Assembly: GCA_930367205.1 (NCBI GenBank)
Contig: OV884011.1
Coordinates: 168,961,226 to 169,025,225 of the forward strand
Reading direction: 5' to 3'
Length of the DNA stretch: 64,000 nt
DNA from: Acanthosoma haemorrhoidale
Taxonomy: Eukaryota > Arthropoda > Insecta > Hemiptera > Acanthosomatidae
This document shows positions 63,301 to 64,000 of this stretch, one piece after another. Numbering within the stretch: the first letter of the stretch is position 1; every line of letters begins with the position of its first letter. A program made the position numbers and the translations under genes. The notes under the pieces were generated by a model, which was not told the DNA's origin, searched no databases, and saw only the letters and a list, made by a program, of their open reading frames with translations.

Positions 63301-64000
63301 TGTCCTGAGAGATTTTAGTGTCCCGAGATCTATTGAGGGACGTATAATTTCCCGTACCTACAATTTTACTCATTTTTGAGCATAGCTATTTAAAATTATT
63401 GATATTACGGACGAAAATCGCAGGTGGCTGGGGCTGTGTAGGCGTTTTAGTTACTTCCATGTCCTCTACTTGGATATTTTTCAACGCCTCAAAGGTGTTA
63501 GCCGCGAAGAAAGGGGATTCTTCGACGGTTTCTTCTTTGGATGTGCTGGCCTGTGGTGGTATCTCTTCCATCGAGCTAGCTGCAGAGGAGGTCGTTATTT
63601 GTATGTTCCTATTTGAATGTCTTGGTTTTTGCTTAATAGGCGATGGAGTCGGAGTTGGCCCTAGAGACCTTGATCTTTTTTTTTTATTTTGTGACATTAA
63701 TTGCTGATAAAATTGCATTTTATCATATTATAAATATTTATTAATACTTAAATTAATTTTAATATTAATAAAAAAAAAACTACCTATGTTAATACATAAA
63801 TTTGACTATTGATTCATCAGTCCAGCCCACCTATGGATCCCTCTCATGCCATTTGCACAGCTGCAGTGACTGCTGCGATGAAATGCCATGCAGCAGCCAT
63901 CATGATTGTGACTACATCTGGAAAATCTGCTCAGTTGCTGGGCCGCTACAAACCTCGATGCCCCATTTTTGCTATCACGAGGTATGGAAGCGTAGCCAGG
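45179..64000 (+). CDS. Divergent pyruvate kinase paralog, 8 exons visible, partial at both ends
   Basis: Pyruvate kinase converts phosphoenolpyruvate and ADP to pyruvate and ATP in the cytosol. Exons at 45179-45317, 48589-48812, 52285-52465, 53348-53557, 53954-54135, 56588-56732, 58563-58663 and 63821-64000 join to exactly 454 codons with consistent phases (0,1,0,1,1,0,1,0 at exon starts). Order: N-terminal LDIDSP and IICTIG, A-domain start, B-domain lid (GNLITLTT...KGT), A-domain KIE and RGKLG, then the C-domain TTSGKS phosphate loop. Against human PKM numbering, Lys270, Glu272, Arg73, Asp113 and Thr328 are kept. Asn75 is Asp, Ser77 is Lys, Thr114 is Leu, Glu118 is Gln, Arg120 is Leu and Asp296 is Lys. 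Most K+ ligands and one Mg2+ ligand are therefore altered. The family call is certain; loss or change of activity is inferred. Insects have fast-evolving, often testis-biased PK paralogs, which this resembles. Introns are 0.4-5.2 kb and full of transposon remnants. The true start exon was not found. Confidence 0.93.
45454..45514 (+). repeat. Perfect 21-bp inverted repeat with a 19-base loop
   Basis: TTTGGATAGGTTACTATGGA(A) at 45454-45474 is the exact reverse complement of 45494-45514. The right arm belongs to the LINE 5' end. The left arm is an inverted copy, consistent with a short 5' inversion during LINE insertion, and could form a stable RNA hairpin near the splice donor. Confidence 0.93.
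45485..45945 (+). mobile_element. Jockey RT end and 3' tail in the first visible PK-like intron
   Basis: It codes for LKFHSNLSKHPN and THPYNPPRRLKWQWPRNLL followed by a stop, then the shared 3' UTR to CACAATAAGTTTTGAGT. It starts only 168 bases after the PK-like GC donor. A 21-base inverted copy of its 5' end lies just upstream (see the hairpin entry). Confidence 0.88.
46340..46475 (+). pseudogene. LINE reverse transcriptase fragment in PK-like intron a/b
   Basis: It reads EFSEEQIDFRPGTWCLQQLL then CVKTTYREELHLFFMDLK and a stop. EEQxGFRPGxSxxDxIxxL...ELHLLFIDLxKAYD is the RT motif 2-to-A region of RTE/CR1-type LINEs. The fragment stops before the catalytic Asp that follows the FxDLxKA block. 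Confidence 0.6.
46480..48588. other. PK-like intron a/b, 3' part, no further recognised feature
   Basis: 46990-47220 is somewhat richer in GC, with repeated GGCAGGCCTG words (near 47072 and 47090), but matches nothing I know. Confidence 0.45.
48589..48812 (+). CDS. PK-like exon b: A-domain, substrate and K+ site region
   Basis: The acceptor is TTTAATTAG and the donor AAG|GTTAGT. It reads GDSCCEEAVLESMVQNGMRA, then ARFDMKIG, then IGDLKGPQVLTG. These align with PK MNVARLNFSHG and ALDTKGPEIRTG. Arg73 and Asp113 are kept. Asn75 becomes Asp, Ser77 Lys, Thr114 Leu, Glu118 Gln and Arg120 Leu. Confidence 0.93.
48920..49959 (+). mobile_element. Second mariner of the same type, interrupted by an LTR, TA duplication
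   Basis: It begins TACGAGGGCGTAGACAAAAG and ends CAAACCCTTGTA, imperfect inverted ends. TA lies at 48918-48919 and 49960-49961. 49109-49400 matches the N-terminal half of the 32.1-kb copy (KFC.., GELAQ, the SRSFD-like GRPST region). 49690-49870 matches its YSPDLAP end, where SPDLAP is altered. A 0.27-kb LTR-like insert sits between. It lies within PK-like intron b/c. Confidence 0.83.
49415..49685 (-). mobile_element. LTR-like insert inside the mariner
   Basis: It shares TTAAAAATAACATTACAATA, TTGCCCCTAATA, CATATATATAGGAGATAAGG and a GATTAACT-type end with the LTR at 50400-50915. ACTCC occurs on both sides (49422-49426 and 49690-49694 approximately), a possible 5-bp duplication. The strand is uncertain; the order of shared blocks matches the + orientation of the 50.4-kb LTR. 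Confidence 0.5.
50400..50915 (+). mobile_element. LTR of a second retrotransposon family, with a duplicated 3' part
   Basis: The 5' part matches the insert at 49415. A unit of about 180 bases (GTACGGCAATGTTAAGCCTA ... GACGATAACT) is followed by a diverged tandem copy (GTATGGCAATGCTAGGCCTA ... GACGATAACT). Both copies carry an AATAAAG poly-A signal and end GACGATAACT. TGGTGCAAAAATCCGGGA at about 50911-50928 right after the end looks like a primer-binding site. Confidence 0.65.
51013..51753 (+). pseudogene. Gag-like ORF of an LTR retrotransposon, three in-frame stops
   Basis: ATG at 51013 starts MAELRPAAFEVPLLT. The same frame runs to the TAA at 51751-51753 with no frameshift, broken by TAG at 51058-51060, TGA at 51151-51153 and TGA at 51235-51237. 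It contains MQAYEDTPWAVVKERLKKAC and an acidic C-terminus. It lies directly after the LTR and putative primer-binding site, as a gag should. GC content is well above its surroundings. No CCHC knuckle, protease or polymerase follows; host-like AT-rich DNA resumes at 51754. The family is unassigned. Confidence 0.65.
52285..52465 (+). CDS. PK-like exon c: B-domain lid
   Basis: The acceptor is TTTTCTGTAG and the donor ACAG|GTAAGC. It reads AEKIILKKGNLITLTT, then DNKGTAEKLFVDHK, then LKPRDRVFLDCGRIELNV. This is the PK beta-barrel lid, which closes over the active site. The exon ends in phase 1 and joins exon d as GTC. Confidence 0.95.
53348..53557 (+). CDS. PK-like exon d: end of lid, return to A-domain
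   Basis: The acceptor is TTACATTTCAG and the donor TTAG|GTAACA. It reads VDTDIVCEILNDGDLGENRD, then FELPFITEKDQKDISLLVEE, then GIDAVFVSAI and IREIRQTLG. These match the PK segments LPAVSEKD...V and VREIRxxLG. The usual KGVNLPG is replaced by DVCAMNV. The reading frame stays open past the donor into a LINE remnant, giving a 206-codon chimeric frame if the intron were retained. Confidence 0.94.
53580..53865 (+). mobile_element. Jockey RT C-terminal remnant filling the smallest PK-like intron
   Basis: It codes for SLHNDLQV, TKVHENISAHPNP and KTHPYNPPRCLKQERPQ, matching SxHNDLNI, SKFMKFHNNLSNHPN and THPYNPPRRLKRQ of the 61-kb element. It makes up most of the 396-bp intron 53558-53953 and is in frame with exon d. 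Confidence 0.8.
53954..54135 (+). CDS. PK-like exon e: catalytic Lys and metal-site exon
   Basis: The acceptor is TTTATACCAG and the donor AAG|GTAAGT. It reads FPKIESRLAFDNFDDILHES, then DGIVINRGKLGIELSTERV. KIE holds the catalytic Lys270 and metal ligand Glu272, both kept. The universal ARGDLG is NRGKLG here, so the second metal ligand Asp296 is Lys. The exon ends in phase 0. Confidence 0.95.
54536..56197 (+). pseudogene. Degenerate ORF of a second unnamed transposon-like protein, split by LTR E
   Basis: Before the LTR (54580-55123): HKIRGFLEKMGLP, DDWCLFIE, then CVLLPNGKKYGSIAI and IIFPPLNIKLGLMKQFVKVF. After it (55754-56197): MPQLSISRIFYSPQIRQVIK, EAWTSFVAVVGNFLG, DRFPENLGDTSEEQGERFYH, NIKTMEPRYQGR and ANYCWSLKRD. 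The blocks PPLHIKLGLMKNFV, GPQIRQLxKD, PENLGxxSEEQGERFHQDI and YQGRWD...DYCWxLKRD recur in uncharacterised proteins of many arthropods. A frameshift lies near 54720, a TGA follows the 55123 segment, and a frame change coincides with the LTR. It is distinct from the 27-29 kb protein. The enzyme class is unknown. Confidence 0.65.
55142..55746 (+). mobile_element. Solo LTR E (same family), 605 bp, TSD GGGGA, in a PK-like intron
   Basis: It begins TGTAGCGATTCTAACTATCA and ends CATTCCTCGACA. GGGGA lies at 55137-55141 and 55747-55751. It splits a degenerate transposon ORF (54536-56197), itself inside the intron between PK-like exons e and f. The insertion order is therefore intron, transposon, LTR. 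Confidence 0.92.
56588..56732 (+). CDS. PK-like exon f: Thr328 region
   Basis: The acceptor is TATTCAG and the donor AGAG|GTATGT. It reads VGKPIFACTDYLNSMI, then TIAESTDVVNSVIDGVDAII, then LLDETSRG. It aligns with AGKPVICATQMLESM, AEGSDVANAVLDG and LSGETAKG. Thr328 is kept; Gln329 is Asp and the Ser-Gly before Glu-Thr is Leu-Asp. Confidence 0.95.
57230..57625 (-). mobile_element. Second Jockey-like family fragment in PK-like intron f/g
   Basis: It contains AAATGATGGGGATCACCTTC and sequence whose minus strand resembles the IMRKVV...EFI RT tail, with frameshifts. It is the fourth minus-strand copy of this family. Confidence 0.6.
58563..58663 (+). CDS. PK-like exon g: end of A-domain
   Basis: The acceptor is TGCATTTTTAAG and the donor ATA|GTATGT. 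It reads GDDPALVVKTLSTLAKEAEA followed by QLWQWELIRSLDII. It aligns with GDYPLEAVRMQHLIAREAEA of PK. The phase joins exon f as GGC. Confidence 0.92.
59500..60000. other. Possible decayed LTR piece in PK-like intron g/h
   Basis: TTAAAAATAACATTACAATA at about 59508 matches the start of the LTR-like sequences at 49.4 and 50.4 kb. The remainder does not match visibly. It could be a diverged subfamily or a shared simple motif. Confidence 0.25.
61196..61873 (-). pseudogene. LINE reverse transcriptase, C-terminal part with FADD box
   Basis: It reads MATFADDTAFLSSHSDPNIA, then WRIKVNEAKC, RYLGFHLDKRLTWNPHF and YGIELWGTA, ending THPYNPPRRLKRQ. FADD carries two catalytic Asp of the RT palm; YLGxxLDxRLTWxxH and YGxxLWG are standard Jockey thumb blocks. 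This is the longest intact piece (225 codons). The segment before it is broken. Confidence 0.92.
62832..63718 (-). pseudogene. LINE ORF1 (gag-like), one stop and one frameshift
   Basis: Two open segments. The first, 63718-63386, is basic and Pro/Ser rich, ending PPAIFVRNINNFK before a stop. The second, 63272-62832, reads HTYQLKQGRSLRVVIRNLHP, then DEIEDELSGLGFKV, LPLFFVDLER, IYDLTHLYYTRIQIK and RCVKCSGQHKSELCKK. This is the arthropod Jockey gag RNA-binding domain followed by CCHC knuckles that package the RNA. The segment between (IVGTGNYTS) also matches Jockey gag, showing a simple break rather than two genes. One knuckle near HMGTKNRNCHHP has lost a Cys. Confidence 0.85.
63821..64000 (+). 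CDS. PK-like exon h: C-domain, runs off the window
   Basis: The acceptor is GATTCATCAG. It reads MDPSHAICTAAVTAAMKCHA, then AIMIVTTSGKSAQLLGRYKP, then RCPIFAITRYGSVAR to the last base. It aligns with the PK C-domain. TTSGKS corresponds to the TKSGRS phosphate loop that binds the fructose-1,6-bisphosphate effector in many PKs. A possible donor (GAG|GTATGG) lies near 63981, but the frame stays open and still matches PK to the edge. Confidence 0.93.

Larger units (their letters stand above)
60860..63718 (-). mobile_element. Jockey-type LINE, 2.9 kb, internally deleted, in the last visible PK-like intron
   Basis: Minus strand, 5' end near 63718. It holds an ORF1 gag-like region, a trace of the endonuclease start (NANGI-like, near 62380), RT fingers (PISLLPILSKIFEKLLLKRL near 62190-62120), RT motif B (GVPQG, TGA for Ser, near 61940), the FADD catalytic box, the RT tail to 61196, and a 3' UTR ending in the GGCAGATTGTAATTTTATCA tail near 60860. 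Most of the endonuclease and the RT motif A region are missing. Several frameshifts and stops make it inactive. Confidence 0.9.

Noticed and set aside
1..64000. Bacterial features: operons, CRISPR arrays, Shine-Dalgarno sites
   Set aside because: Spliced gene, LINEs, mariners and LTRs show eukaryotic nuclear DNA. No regularly spaced repeats were seen.

Overview
The window looks like AT-rich, repeat-dense nuclear DNA from an arthropod. It has long introns, no long host reading frames, Jockey-type LINEs, mariner elements, solo LTRs and tRNA-like sequences. The LINE tail coding for NPPRRLK resembles hemipteran Jockey elements, but I cannot name the species or exclude another arthropod such as a copepod.

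One host gene can be assembled with confidence. It is a pyruvate-kinase paralog on the + strand with eight exons, from 45179 to the right edge of the window (454 codons visible; the start and the C-terminus are missing). All splice phases agree. The first visible intron is GC-AG. The protein keeps the catalytic Lys but has changed one Mg2+ ligand and three of four K+ ligands, so it may be a pseudo-enzyme or have altered activity, like the divergent PK paralogs known in insects. A second possible host feature is a short signal-peptide first exon on the minus strand at 37645-37685.

Layout. 1-18 kb: AT-rich DNA with a DUF4817-type transposase fragment (3.5 kb), two Jockey tails (6.2-6.7 and 16.0-16.6 kb), a hAT-like remnant (7.9-8.2 kb), a non-autonomous LINE (11.9-12.7 kb) and a perfect 161-bp tandem duplication (17.2-17.5 kb). 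19-31.7 kb: dense mobile DNA, including a 692-bp element with near-perfect 25-bp TIRs, two solo LTRs, a short foldback MITE, and a 5.4-kb structure bounded by inverted repeats of 765-857 bp that holds a broken unknown ORF and two further solo LTRs. 32-45 kb: a deleted mariner, Penelope-like foldback motifs, and a LINE interrupted by another deleted mariner. 45-64 kb: the PK-like gene, whose introns hold a LINE tail with a 21-bp hairpin, an RT fragment, a mariner interrupted by an LTR, an LTR plus a gag-like ORF with three stops, a broken unknown TE protein split by a solo LTR, and a 2.9-kb Jockey element on the opposite strand.

Five solo LTRs of one TGTAGCGAC...CGACA family each have an exact 5-bp target duplication (CCTTT, ACACA, GGTGT, ACCAT, GGGGA). 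No internal region of that family is visible. Family assignments rest on motifs recalled from known families; no database search was possible.
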